Assembly (NCBI GenBank): GCA_965201045.1
Contig: OZ241746.1
Coordinates: forward strand, 3,100,001-3,164,000
DNA: 64,000 nucleotides
Reading direction: 5' to 3'
Source of the DNA: JAPORK01 sp026710285
GTDB taxonomy: Bacteria > Pseudomonadota > Gammaproteobacteria > Pseudomonadales > Endozoicomonadaceae
Part shown: positions 26,380 to 35,066 of the stretch, one piece after another
Numbering within the stretch: the first letter of the stretch is position 1
Layout: each line of letters begins with the position of its first letter
Translations under genes and position numbers: made by a program
Notes under the pieces: generated by a model
The model's database searches: none
What the model was told of the DNA's origin: nothing
Seen by the model: only the letters and a program-made list of their open reading frames with translations

Positions 26380-27261
26380 CTATACCCATTCAATTCCAAA
26401 ACACTGAATTTTGATGATTTGAAAATTGTCTGTAATTCTTGATTTAAGAGCCTCTTTTTCTTCCAGAATTTTTACTCTAAAAAAGTCTCTGATAGCAGTT
26501 CGAAACACTTTGGCTGAAGAAAAAAATTCATTATTACGAACTTTTTCATTCATAAATTTCCATAAACGCTCTATTGGGTTTAGGTTCGAACTATAAGGTG
26601 GCAAATAGTGTAAATTTTCTTGTGCAAATTTTCTCACCTCTTCAGTGCGATGGTAACCTGCCTGATCCAAGATAATATGCAGCATGGTAGCTGTAGTATA
26701 CGTCTCTTTTAATTTTTTAAAAAATGTAATAATACTTTCAGAATTCACTGTATCATTGTATGTTGTTACCACATTCAGATCGTTGAGATCAATGCCACCA
26801 ATGATGTTTTCTCGAGTACGTGACGCAGTTTGTCTGATCTGCTTTTCTTTGCCTTTACGTATCCAGCCATGGCTAATTTTAGTAGCCATGGTCGGATGTG
26901 CGGAATCCATAAAAATAATAGGTTCCTCAGCACTAACACTAGAGAGCGTTGAAAATTAAGCCAGCCATATCATTAAAACTGCAATATGTAGCATTATAAG
27001 ATAATTCTTACTGATTATCACGCAATGCCATTTAGGGTATTATTATCGGAATATATTATATCTTTATCTTCAAGAATATGATTGTAAAGGATTTTTCAAA
27101 CAATGAAAACTTAATTGTCAACGCCCTCTAGCTTTAAGCTTAGTGTATTCTTCGATAAAAGCCGCTTGCAGATCAGCATCTGCTTTAGCTGGCACACCTT
27201 TTAACTGTTCATAATTAAAGTCATGAGCATGCAGCCATTGAGTCATACCAGAAACCGTATA
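26380..27261 (-). pseudogene. IS630-family transposase remnant, split by a MITE
   Basis: The C-terminal part (26380-26938) reads EEPIIFMDSAHPTMATKISHGW (first Asp), MLHIILDQAGYHR (second Asp), and LPPYSSNLNPIERLWKFMNE (Glu), the IS630 DDE domain. The N-side part (27131-27261) reads MTQWLHAHDFNYEQ, KGVPAKADADLQAAF and EEYTKLKA. Removing the 187-bp insert plus one TA joins them in frame as LKASVSAEEP. The first roughly 100 residues with the helix-turn-helix are missing, and the remnant abuts the stop of waaF. It is dead. Confidence 0.9.
26942..27128. mobile_element. 187-bp MITE inserted at TA inside the IS630 remnant
   Basis: Terminal inverted repeats are GAGAGCGTTGAAAATTAAG at 26942-26960 and CTTAATTGTCAACGCCCTC at 27110-27128, with 17 of 19 positions matching. 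TA dinucleotides flank it at 26940-26941 and 27129-27130, the target duplication of IS630/Tc1-mariner elements. It has no coding capacity. Confidence 0.9.
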
Positions 27262-28278
27262 TTACATAAATTGATTAACAGCATCAATAACCTGGTCAGG
27301 TAATAACTTCCGTAAACAGTTAAGATGACCAAGAGGGCACTCTCTTTTAAAACAAGGACTGCACTCAAGATTAAGACTCAAAATAATTTTATTGTCATTC
27401 AATGGTGGTGTAAATAAGGGGGACGATGAGCCATATATAGCAACCAAATTCTTTTTTAATGCTGCACAGATATGCATCAAACCAGAGTCATTCGTGATCA
27501 CAACATCGGTCAGAGAAAGTAAATCGATAGCTTGCGCCAACGCTGTTTTACCTGCAAAAGAATGGGCGTAAGAACGCATTTTTCCCGGAATATGCGCTTT
27601 AATTTGCGCTGCAACAGGCGCATCTTTTAGAGAACCCATCATCCACACCTGCCATCCCTGCTCAATGTAATACCTTGCAACATGGGCATAATACTTTTCT
27701 GGCCAGCGCTTGGCAGGTCCAAATTCTGCCCCGGGACACAACCCCAACACTGGTCTTTGTTTATCCAGTTTAAATTGTTTTAGTGCCTGTGTTTGTTGAT
27801 CTGCACTTGTTAGTAGTGATGGCGCTGGCAGAACAGTGGGCAACGGATGATCTTTTGGTAAGGCTAAAGCAGCAAAGCGTTCAGTCATCAGCGGATACCG
27901 GGATTTATCTAATACCCTTATGTCATTGAGCAGACCATAACGACATTCTCCTCTCCAACCCGTCCGTTGCTTAATTTTTGCCCAAAATGATACCAGTGCA
28001 GATTTAAATGAATTAGGCAGGACAATAGCCTGGTCATAACCATGTTCAGCCAGTTTTCTGCCCAGAGCGTAGCGTTTACCCAGTGCCAACTCTCCATGAC
28101 CGACAGATAATTCAATGCCCTGGTTTACCTCTGGCATACGTTGTAATAATGGCTGACTCCATCCGGGTGCTAAAACATCAATAACAGCATTTGGGTCATG
28201 CTGTTTTAATAAAATGAACAGGGTCTGTGCCATGACCATATCCCCTATCCATGCAGGTCCTGTAATTAAATATTTCAC
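27262..28278 (-). CDS. waaF: ADP-heptose:LPS heptosyltransferase II
   Basis: A 338-residue GT9-family enzyme that adds the second L-glycero-D-manno-heptose to the inner core of lipopolysaccharide on the cytoplasmic face of the inner membrane. The N-terminus YLITGPAWIGDMVMAQ, the mid-protein PGAEFGPAKRWP and the nucleotide-sugar motif TNDSGLMHICAAL are typical of WaaF. So is the Cys-rich end CSPCFKRECPLGH. The start is GTG at 28278 with no obvious ribosome site. No other core genes follow: the IS630 remnant starts at its stop codon, suggesting that an operon was cut here. It looks intact. Confidence 0.93.
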   Translation of the reverse strand: MKYLITGPAWIGDMVMAQTLFILLKQHDPNAVIDVLAPGWSQPLLQRMPEVNQGIELSVGHGELALGKRYALGRKLAEHGYDQAIVLPNSFKSALVSFWAKIKQRTGWRGECRYGLLNDIRVLDKSRYPLMTERFAALALPKDHPLPTVLPAPSLLTSADQQTQALKQFKLDKQRPVLGLCPGAEFGPAKRWPEKYYAHVARYYIEQGWQVWMMGSLKDAPVAAQIKAHIPGKMRSYAHSFAGKTALAQAIDLLSLTDVVITNDSGLMHICAALKKNLVAIYGSSSPLFTPPLNDNKIILSLNLECSPCFKRECPLGHLNCLRKLLPDQVIDAVNQFM

Positions 28279-28656
28279 TTGCGTCCAGGCTGTTTTTTTT
28301 CATTAAGTAGTACAAAAAACAGAGTATTTGTACATTTGCAGATTAAAATGTAAATTTTTAGTTTGCTGATTTTACACCCGGCTTTGAAATATCAGCAACA
28401 GGTTTAAATATAAAACATTAATCAAAACACTATAAGTCAACAAGCTGAGCTTGTATATTCTGACAACTTTAAAAATTGTCTCAGGTGCTGATGCATCAGG
28501 CGTAATATCACACAAATCTGTACAATAAAACAGATCAACGGATGCGTCAACTATTTGTTAATTTGAATGAAACACTGCCTGCTGGCTAACAACATAAAGT
28601 TTTAGCCATAACAGCAGTTTAAAAGCATGACCAACAATATTAAATCTAACTTTTAA
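28279..28656. other. Spacer between waaF and an exported protein gene
   Basis: 378 AT-rich bases. No ORF, repeat copy or clear hairpin was recognised. Confidence 0.4.
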
Positions 28657-30042
28657 CTAATTTTGTGTTGCCTTTAATTTAGTGTATATCTCCCTGGCTA
28701 TTTCATTGTGTTCACAGTGTTCTGATAGCGCTAAAGCTTCTAAAAATATCTTAAGTTTTTTTATATATTCTGTTGTCTGGGATGAAGAAGTTAAACATTT
28801 CAGCACTTTGTGTGTTTTGTCTATCTTTTTCATCTTTATTATGTAATCAACTTTTGTGAATTCAGAAAAAAAATTTTTTATATCCAGCAGATAAATGGTT
28901 GTATCTGTCAAATCAGGCATTTGCAGGATTGGGTGTACATGATCTTCTACAATTTGTTGTGCTATTAGTAAATCCAGGCTTTCCCAGTTGATTTTTTTAT
29001 CAAGGTTAGTCTGTAAAAGTTGGCTGTCAGCGTCTTGCTTTTCTAACAGATGAGAAATTTCCAGTGGGTTAGCACGAAATAAAAAAATCGCTATTTTTGC
29101 CAGATGTCTATGCTTTTCAGAAGAGTTAGCAATGCCCCATAAGTGATTAAAATCCTTAACAATCAGGGTCTCTAATTGTTTTTCATCGGCTATTTTTAGT
29201 GAATTATCAGCAGGCACTGTTTTTTTAAATTTTGTCAAATGATCTATAAAACAACAAAAAACCACCGGCTGTTTATCCTCCTGATAGTAGCCCAGCACAT
29301 CTTCTACTCTGGGCACATAGTTCATCGTTGATGTAAAATTAATCGGTTTTATACCGGAGCATTTTTCAATCATTGATACAAGGGTTTTTAAAGAATTGGT
29401 AAGTTGCAATTTTTGTATATCAGGGTTATTCATAAAATGGTATTGGTAAGTCATTAATATTTTCTTTTTATACTCAATGTCTGTTTCAGCAGGATGATAA
29501 ATCATATCATGTTGCAATATTCTACCCGATAAAACTGAGGATACCTGCTTGAGTAAATAAAAGTTATCTGATGCCTGCAAGCCTTCCTTAACATAGTAAG
29601 CGTGTAAAGCGATTAGTGCAGAATAAATAAAAAATTGTGCATCCTGTTCTGTTTTTATATTACCATCCTTCTTGTTTATTATTACCTCTGTTAATTCAGA
29701 AATAGCATAACTTTTTTTGCTTGTAGCCAAAATAAACTTAGAAAAACTCATATATGGCTTAAAAAATTGAAATACTTCTACCCAGTTGAAATTTTTATAT
29801 TCCCAGTTTTCTGCAGCTTTGTTCAGCTTGTCAATGATACATGCTTTTTCCAGCTTATGAACTGATTCTTCTTCACCTTTATCTATCGTAAGACTAACCG
29901 TTTCTTTGTGATCTGATGTATCAGGCTGTTTTTCTTCCTGTTGCGAAGATTGTTGGGATTTATCAGCGGCTTGTGCTATTCCCCCGAAAAGCAACATAGC
30001 TGCTATGCAAATCATTATATACGACTTTATTTTTTTTATCAT
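28657..30042 (-). CDS. Exported protein of unknown function, paralogue of 1745-3313
   Basis: A 461-residue protein with a clear signal peptide (MIKKIKSYIMICIAAMLLFG, cleavage after IAQAA) and then a Gln/Glu/Ser-rich linker to about residue 60. The body is helical and aligns with the 522-residue protein at 1745-3313 at three blocks: an N-block with NWxY-x4-NW, a block QFFIYSALIALHAYY against KFYVYSILHNMYAYI, and a block LAKIAIFLFRANPLE. The Pro/Gln/Met linker of the other copy is missing here, and the C-terminal domain is less alike. The family is unknown to me. It is monocistronic, with a MITE upstream at 30159-30294. Confidence 0.87.
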   Translation of the reverse strand: MIKKIKSYIMICIAAMLLFGGIAQAADKSQQSSQQEEKQPDTSDHKETVSLTIDKGEEESVHKLEKACIIDKLNKAAENWEYKNFNWVEVFQFFKPYMSFSKFILATSKKSYAISELTEVIINKKDGNIKTEQDAQFFIYSALIALHAYYVKEGLQASDNFYLLKQVSSVLSGRILQHDMIYHPAETDIEYKKKILMTYQYHFMNNPDIQKLQLTNSLKTLVSMIEKCSGIKPINFTSTMNYVPRVEDVLGYYQEDKQPVVFCCFIDHLTKFKKTVPADNSLKIADEKQLETLIVKDFNHLWGIANSSEKHRHLAKIAIFLFRANPLEISHLLEKQDADSQLLQTNLDKKINWESLDLLIAQQIVEDHVHPILQMPDLTDTTIYLLDIKNFFSEFTKVDYIIKMKKIDKTHKVLKCLTSSSQTTEYIKKLKIFLEALALSEHCEHNEIAREIYTKLKATQN

Positions 30043-30461
30043 ACAACATTACTCTATATAGTTAGTTTATTGTCTTGTACTGATTACAAAGATACTAAAC
30101 GACTCAAATCCGTTTAGGCAGCAAACTTAGCATAACAATATTAAAAAGTCATATTAAACAATACTTCGGACAGTTTTTAAAAGCCTACTATGAGTTAAAC
30201 TGTAAACTATTGATTTTTAAAGATATTATTTAAAACAAGATAAAAAATAAATCCTTTTAAAATCAACAACTTACAAAAACTGTCCGAAGTGTTGATTAAA
30301 AAAAGATTAGTTAAAACAAAGCAGTGCACTTTAAATCTGTAAAAACAGAATAAAATAGCTGTCGAGAAAAATACTGCGCTTTTTCAGGTTAGGAAAACTG
30401 TATAAGAAGACTATTAGAACTTCTGCCAGCATATATCTGATTTATAAACAAACCTGCAATA
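30043..30461. other. Spacer containing the IS4-related MITE
   Basis: Besides the MITE at 30159-30294 this AT-rich gap between two minus-strand genes shows nothing recognisable. Confidence 0.4.
30159..30294. mobile_element. 136-bp MITE derived from the IS4-family element
   Basis: The ends are CAATACTTCGGACAGTTTTT (30159-30178) and AAAAACTGTCCGAAGTGTTG (30275-30294), the same inverted repeats as the IS at 21636-22910 apart from one base. ATTAAA is duplicated on both sides (30153-30158 and 30295-30300). The interior is AT-rich with no ORF. The resident IS4 transposase could presumably mobilise it. Confidence 0.9.
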
Positions 30462-30860
30462 TTATCCAAAAGCCCAGTACCGGCTTAATATAAAAGTAAA
30501 AGCAGGTACAATACTCAATACCAACAGCAATGCCCATAAATAAGGAATAGGAGTGAAATGCAATACAATAAAATAGAGTATTTCATTTAATGCAAAACTG
30601 GTTATGGCCACCAGAAAAAATTTCGGTGCAGTATGGCTGATTTTGTGTTGTTTCTCATTAAAGGTAAAGCGACTATGTCCCATATAGCTAATCCAGAAAG
30701 CAACAAAAAAAGCAAAAATATTCGCTTGTAGCGGGTGCAGATAAAATACTTTTGCTACCAAACACCAGACTAACAGCATATTAACCAGTGCAGCCAGAGC
30801 ACCCACCAAACCGAAACAGAGAATTTGCCGTTTTAGTATTGATAACTTGTATCGTTTCAT
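30462..30860 (-). CDS. GtrA-family membrane protein (putative bactoprenol-linked sugar flippase)
   Basis: A 132-residue protein with four predicted membrane helices (about 12-32, 38-58, 78-98, 104-126) and the GtrA pattern: FGLVGALAALVNMLL, NIFAFFVAFWISYMGHSRFTF and the ending FILSRYWAF. GtrA proteins are thought to flip undecaprenyl-phosphate-sugar made by the partner GtrB to the periplasm for modification of O-antigen or other glycans. Its ATG starts directly after the stop of the glycosyltransferase gene, with no gap, so the two are translationally coupled. No third, serotype-specific gtr gene follows. Confidence 0.9.
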   Translation of the reverse strand: MKRYKLSILKRQILCFGLVGALAALVNMLLVWCLVAKVFYLHPLQANIFAFFVAFWISYMGHSRFTFNEKQHKISHTAPKFFLVAITSFALNEILYFIVLHFTPIPYLWALLLVLSIVPAFTFILSRYWAFG

Positions 30861-31853
30861 TCAGACTTCACTCTGTGAATCAGACTGAGAAGATGATACT
30901 TTATTTTTAATTTTGCTTTCAGACTCTTCACTGGCAATAATGTAAACCGGTCGCCGTTTTACTTCAGAAAAAATACCAGCAATATATTCACCGAGCACAC
31001 CAATGGCGAACATTTGTAATCCACCCATAAATGCGACGATATCAATTAATGTTGGCCAGCCTGGTACGTGGCTTCCAAACAGTAGTGTTGAACCTAAAAT
31101 ATACAGCCCAAAAATAACCGCTAAAAATGCAATAAATATACCTAAAAGTGCCACCATACGCAGAGGCAGTTCGGTGAATGAAGTAATACCAGTAAGTGCT
31201 AAATTAATAAGTTTTAACTTATTCCAGCGGCTGGAACCATCTGCACGTTTACCTACATCAAAAGTAATACTCTTAGTATTAAACCCAACCCATGCATAGA
31301 TTCCTTTCATAAATCGTTTCCTTTCTGATAATTTTTTGATGGCTTCAACCACATCACGATCCATTAAGCGAAAATCTCCGGCATTAATCGGAATATCTAT
31401 TCCGGATGTTAATTTAAGAAAACGATAAAACAGATTAGTAATTGTACGTTTGATAATCCCCTCATGCACACGACTATGCTGAACGGCATAAACCATCTGA
31501 TAGCCTTTACGCCAGTTAGCAATTAATTCAGAGATAACATCGATGGGGTGTTGAAAGTCTGCATCCATGGTAATAACAATTTTGCCATGCGCTTTATTCA
31601 GACCTGCTGTCAAAGCAGCTTCTTTTCCGAAATTACGGGATAAACGGATCAGACGAACAGGCAATTCTGGCAATACTTTACGTATCTGATCAACAGTACA
31701 GTCATTACTCCCGTCATCCACAATCACAATTTCATAACTGTTAGTCTCTTCCTGCAATTTTGCAGATAACTGCTGTAAAAAACGACCAATTAACTTTTCT
31801 TCATTGTGAACAGGAATTACACAAGAAAGAAATAAGTCAGATTCTGCATTCAT
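30861..31853 (-). CDS. GtrB-like polyprenyl-phosphate glycosyltransferase (GT2)
   Basis: A 330-residue membrane-anchored GT2 enzyme predicted to transfer a sugar from a nucleotide donor to undecaprenyl phosphate. The N-terminal GT-A domain has SCVIPVHNEEKLIGRFL, IVIVDDGSNDCT, LSRNFGKEAALTAGL and the metal-binding MDADFQHP; NAGDFRLMDR follows. Two C-terminal membrane helices (about 230-255 and 265-300) end with LGEYIAGIFSEVKRRPVYI, the GtrB/DPM1-like signature. AGGA lies about 10 bases before the ATG. It forms an operon with the GtrA gene. The sugar cannot be predicted from the sequence. Confidence 0.92.
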   Translation of the reverse strand: MNAESDLFLSCVIPVHNEEKLIGRFLQQLSAKLQEETNSYEIVIVDDGSNDCTVDQIRKVLPELPVRLIRLSRNFGKEAALTAGLNKAHGKIVITMDADFQHPIDVISELIANWRKGYQMVYAVQHSRVHEGIIKRTITNLFYRFLKLTSGIDIPINAGDFRLMDRDVVEAIKKLSERKRFMKGIYAWVGFNTKSITFDVGKRADGSSRWNKLKLINLALTGITSFTELPLRMVALLGIFIAFLAVIFGLYILGSTLLFGSHVPGWPTLIDIVAFMGGLQMFAIGVLGEYIAGIFSEVKRRPVYIIASEESESKIKNKVSSSQSDSQSEV

Positions 31854-32398
31854 GAAAATATTCCTGGTTTGTTAATTCAAATTTTTAAATTATTTATAAT
31901 TCTATACATAGTTATAATATATTATAATTATGTTATTCCGTTTAATTAATTCAAAAACAGAAAATTCACTTCCTTAAAAACCGTTGCAATTAAAGGGCTA
32001 AACAAAAATAAAACTCGGTATTTTAAAGTTAACTGAGCAATATTACAAGACATCAACAGACCATGGAGCCCGATAAAAAAACATCTTAACAGTATTGAAA
32101 TTGTTTTACTGAATTTCAACAGAAGATCTGAATTTACATGTCTCTCAAATTTGACTTTTTGTAACAATGCTACTAACTTTGTCCTCAATACTTGATTTGA
32201 GCACCAGTAGAGTACAAATCAGGTATGTAAGGTATACCGTATTTGCATGGTTACTTTTCAAAAAATTCACTTCAATAACTACAAGCGTAAATAGCTTATC
32301 TGTAACTTTTAAATATCACAAGCAGAGCACTTAATTATTGTAAAATTTTCACAGAGGGGACTTATACATCTTTAATTTTGTAAAACTATACAGGAACG
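31854..32398. other. Spacer between gtrB and the secreted-protein cluster
   Basis: 545 bases, divergent promoter region. An 80-codon minus-strand ORF here has no ribosome site or recognisable sequence. No repeats of families A-D were seen. Confidence 0.4.
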
Positions 32399-32899
32399 AT
32401 GATGAATATGAAACAATTTTCACTGAAAATGATCAGTTATATTTTTCCCTCATTGATACTGTTTGCTGTAACGAATAGTGTGGTAAATGGTGCTGCTACT
32501 AACAATCCTAACTGCTCTGACTGTTTAAAAACGCCTGTAACCTGCATGTCGATCACGTCGACACATAATTTGTATACTCAGTCTGTTACACTATTAAATA
32601 ACTGTAGTGTACCTGTTGATTTGAGAGACAAAATATTACAGTTTCATCAAAAAAATCCTCCTGAAGACGGTCGGGATTTCTGGGGAGATTTTGGGAACAT
32701 GAATTATCCAATACATCCTATGATTAAAACAACAAAAGATGTAGGTGTCGATAGCTATCTTATCAGAATAGCGCTTCATTATCCTACAGGTAACTGGGTA
32801 AAAACTAAACTACCCCCAAAAGAAAAGATTATCATAACCTTTTTATACAACGGAGACAAAAAAATTAAAGATAAATCTGAGAATTTCTTTTTGTTCTGA
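32399..32899 (+). CDS. Small secreted protein of unknown function, paralogue of 33340-33864
   Basis: A 166-residue protein with a signal segment (KMISYIFPSLILFAVTNSV, then NGAA) and a CAGGA ribosome site. The mature part opens with CSDCLKTPVTC and looks like one beta-sandwich. A strand block CMSITSTHNLYTQ is followed by VTLLNNCSVPVDL, and the end has SYLIRIALHYPTG and KEKIIITFLYNG. The same pattern occurs in the next gene (CIQLSTSYQ, IKMHNKCHKTIPL, NYIISIPI, GKEAQILFQ). The order C-x-strand, then N-x-C-x-x-P-[IV]-x-L, resembles carbohydrate-binding or chitinase-associated sandwich domains, but this is only shape-based. Confidence 0.83.
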   Translation: MMNMKQFSLKMISYIFPSLILFAVTNSVVNGAATNNPNCSDCLKTPVTCMSITSTHNLYTQSVTLLNNCSVPVDLRDKILQFHQKNPPEDGRDFWGDFGNMNYPIHPMIKTTKDVGVDSYLIRIALHYPTGNWVKTKLPPKEKIIITFLYNGDKKIKDKSENFFLF

Positions 32900-33339
32900 T
32901 TATCGGAATGCTATTCAAAAACAAATTTAGGTTTTATCTGTCTGTGTAACCCGAAGATATTATACTTAGCGTCTGCTGTTAATTTTTTTACAGGAATAAA
33001 TGTTGATAAAAAACACTGCTTTTCCTTTTTTTATTGCGTAACCATTGTACGCTCTGAAAAACAAAAACATAGTGTCATTTTTCATCATTTCATTTCCTGT
33101 AAAAAATTATAAACAGGTCCTCAGTTTTCTCATTATTTTCAGAAGCCTTCTCAATTAAAAGGCTCCTAAGAAATGAGATGTTGTCTTTTGCAGCTAAACA
33201 GGTCTGGTAATTGACTCTTTTGAAATGTTTGTTAAAATAATAGAGGAAAGAGATACTTTTATAAAACACACCGTTACTTTGCCTTTGCTTACGCACAGGT
33301 AATAATTATCCTGCTCATTCTAATTTTTTGGAGTAAACT
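32900..33339. other. Spacer between paired secreted-protein genes
   Basis: 440 AT-rich bases with no supported ORF. TTTTTTGGAG at 33325-33333 supplies the ribosome site of the next gene. Confidence 0.4.
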
Positions 33340-33864
33340 ATGAAATCATTATTGGTTAAATCAGGTTGTTATGCTTTTATGTGTATTATATTGCTGTGTG
33401 GTTCAGTATTTGCACAACAAAATCATCAATCTCTTTTAACAAAGAAAAAACGACATAAACATGATAAGAATAACTATTCCTGTATACAGTTATCAACATC
33501 ATACCAAAAAAATACCAGAGATAAAAAGTATCTAGCCTATTCAATAAAAATGCATAATAAGTGTCATAAAACAATACCTCTGCGCAAAGAAGTGAAAGTC
33601 GATTTAAATAATAGTGTTTTATCTTTTAATATAGATAAAAAAATTATTCTAAATAGTTTCACTGGTGAAGGAATATTGAATCATGCTATTCACAGTGCTT
33701 CTCAAAAACCCGGCAGTGCCGCTGACAACTATATTATCAGTATACCAATCAAATCTGAAAATAATTCTTCAATTATACTTGAAAGCGGAAAAGAAGCACA
33801 GATATTGTTCCAGGCTCCCTCGAACAGTACAGTTCACAATTTGTCATTAAAAAAACTTGGGTAA
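33340..33864 (+). CDS. Small secreted protein of unknown function, paralogue of 32399-32899
   Basis: A 174-residue protein with a clear signal peptide (VKSGCYAFMCIILLCGSVFA, cleavage before QQNHQ) and a GGAG ribosome site 7 bases upstream. After a basic linker (TKKKRHKHDKNN) the mature domain has two cysteines (YSCIQLSTSY and MHNKCHKTIPL) and a run of predicted strands. It aligns with the protein at 32399 over most of the mature part. Its neighbour at 34407 belongs to a different secreted family. All three lie on the + strand but are separated by 440-540 bases, so each probably has its own promoter. Confidence 0.83.
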   Translation: MKSLLVKSGCYAFMCIILLCGSVFAQQNHQSLLTKKKRHKHDKNNYSCIQLSTSYQKNTRDKKYLAYSIKMHNKCHKTIPLRKEVKVDLNNSVLSFNIDKKIILNSFTGEGILNHAIHSASQKPGSAADNYIISIPIKSENNSSIILESGKEAQILFQAPSNSTVHNLSLKKLG

Positions 33865-34406
33865 ACTAACCATCAACCTCTCTTTTTTTAATTAGTAGAT
33901 GTAAATAATCTGAACATTAAGACTATCAGAATCCGGATACAGGATGAAAACAGTGTTTTTACTCATTTTTTATAATTTTATAAAGATTTAATAATAGTAA
34001 AAATTTACACAAAAAATATCTGCTGCCTTGTATTTGTTCAGGTTATTTTGACATTCCTTTTTCTCTTCACCTTAACTAAATAAACGACGAGAAGTTTTTG
34101 TTTTTTGTGATTTAAGATTGTATCTGCTGAAATTAATCTTTTATGTGAATATCTTGAGAGTATCTATATTGTATGCTATTCTCTGGACTGAGATAATTTT
34201 ATCTCCAAAACAATATAATAAATTTTATAGGTTACAATAAAAGACAATGTTCAGGACTCACAGGACTAATCATGTACATCATCCTGAATTGTAAAATATT
34301 CAGTTAAGCAATAACTTAACAAAACTCAAAACGTTATTCTATAAAAATATATAATAACTAAAAAATAATAATTATAAACAATCATTTTTTCAGGAAATAT
34401 CTTATT
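33865..34406. other. Spacer between secreted-protein genes
   Basis: 542 very AT-rich bases. No ORF, repeat or strong hairpin was recognised. CAGGA at 34391-34395 is the ribosome site of the next gene. Confidence 0.4.
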
Positions 34407-35066
34407 ATGCAATATAAATCAATTAAATACGCTATTGCTTCATTATTCATTGTGCTTTGCACTCAATTAAGCTGTACAGGAAAAAACAATCAACATGAAA
34501 ATATTTTGACATTGTATGGTTTTGATGGAGATCATACGAGCTTTAATAATTTTGGATTTGATAAAACAAGTTTTTATCCCAAAAAACAGAAATATAAGAA
34601 AGAAGACGTGCAACTTAAAAAAGGAGGGCTAGATAACTGGTATCTGTCTGTAAAAGCAGAAAACCAAAATACAAAAGCAGTAGCTAACAAATTTAAATAT
34701 CTGGTGGGTCATAAATCAAACTGCTTGTTTGGTCGCTATCCAAAAAAACTTAGCTTCGTTGTCTCAGGAACACTTGGAATAAATATTACAAAAAAAATAG
34801 ACGCATCAGATCCTGAAGATAACACAACATCTGGTCCTGCGATTCACAAAAGACTGCATCTGGATAAATTCACCATAGGCAGAAAGACAGGTCCGGATGG
34901 CTCATGGTGGTTTGGTGGAGTAAATTGTACCGACAAAGGTAGAAATTATGTAGAGTGTACCACAAGAGAACGAAAAACAATATGCCTTGCCTGGTATAAT
35001 GATCACATAAAAAATGGTATTTCAGAAATTGTTTTTTCTCTTGGAAAGTGTGATCAGATTAATTAA
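34407..35066 (+). CDS. Small secreted protein, WWFGG family, unknown function
   Basis: A 219-residue protein, paralogue of 11604-12239. The N-terminus (KYAIASLFIVLCTQLSC) is a signal segment. The Cys could be lipidated, but the residues before it do not fit the lipobox well. Conserved features shared with the other copy are the strand GTLGIN, WWFGGVNC, VECTTRERKTIC and the terminal SEIVFSLGKC. This copy has an extra loop (about 145-160) and a long Lys-rich N-terminal part. The function is unknown; the matching cysteines suggest an oxidised extracytoplasmic domain. Confidence 0.85.
   Translation: MQYKSIKYAIASLFIVLCTQLSCTGKNNQHENILTLYGFDGDHTSFNNFGFDKTSFYPKKQKYKKEDVQLKKGGLDNWYLSVKAENQNTKAVANKFKYLVGHKSNCLFGRYPKKLSFVVSGTLGINITKKIDASDPEDNTTSGPAIHKRLHLDKFTIGRKTGPDGSWWFGGVNCTDKGRNYVECTTRERKTICLAWYNDHIKNGISEIVFSLGKCDQIN

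Noticed and set aside
31946..32188. 80-codon minus-strand ORF before the secreted-protein cluster
   Set aside because: No ribosome site, low-complexity hydrophobic translation, no paralogue in the window.
33090..33296. 68-codon minus-strand ORF between secreted-protein genes
   Set aside because: GTG start without a ribosome site and no conserved sequence; considered as a possible immunity or partner gene but unsupported.
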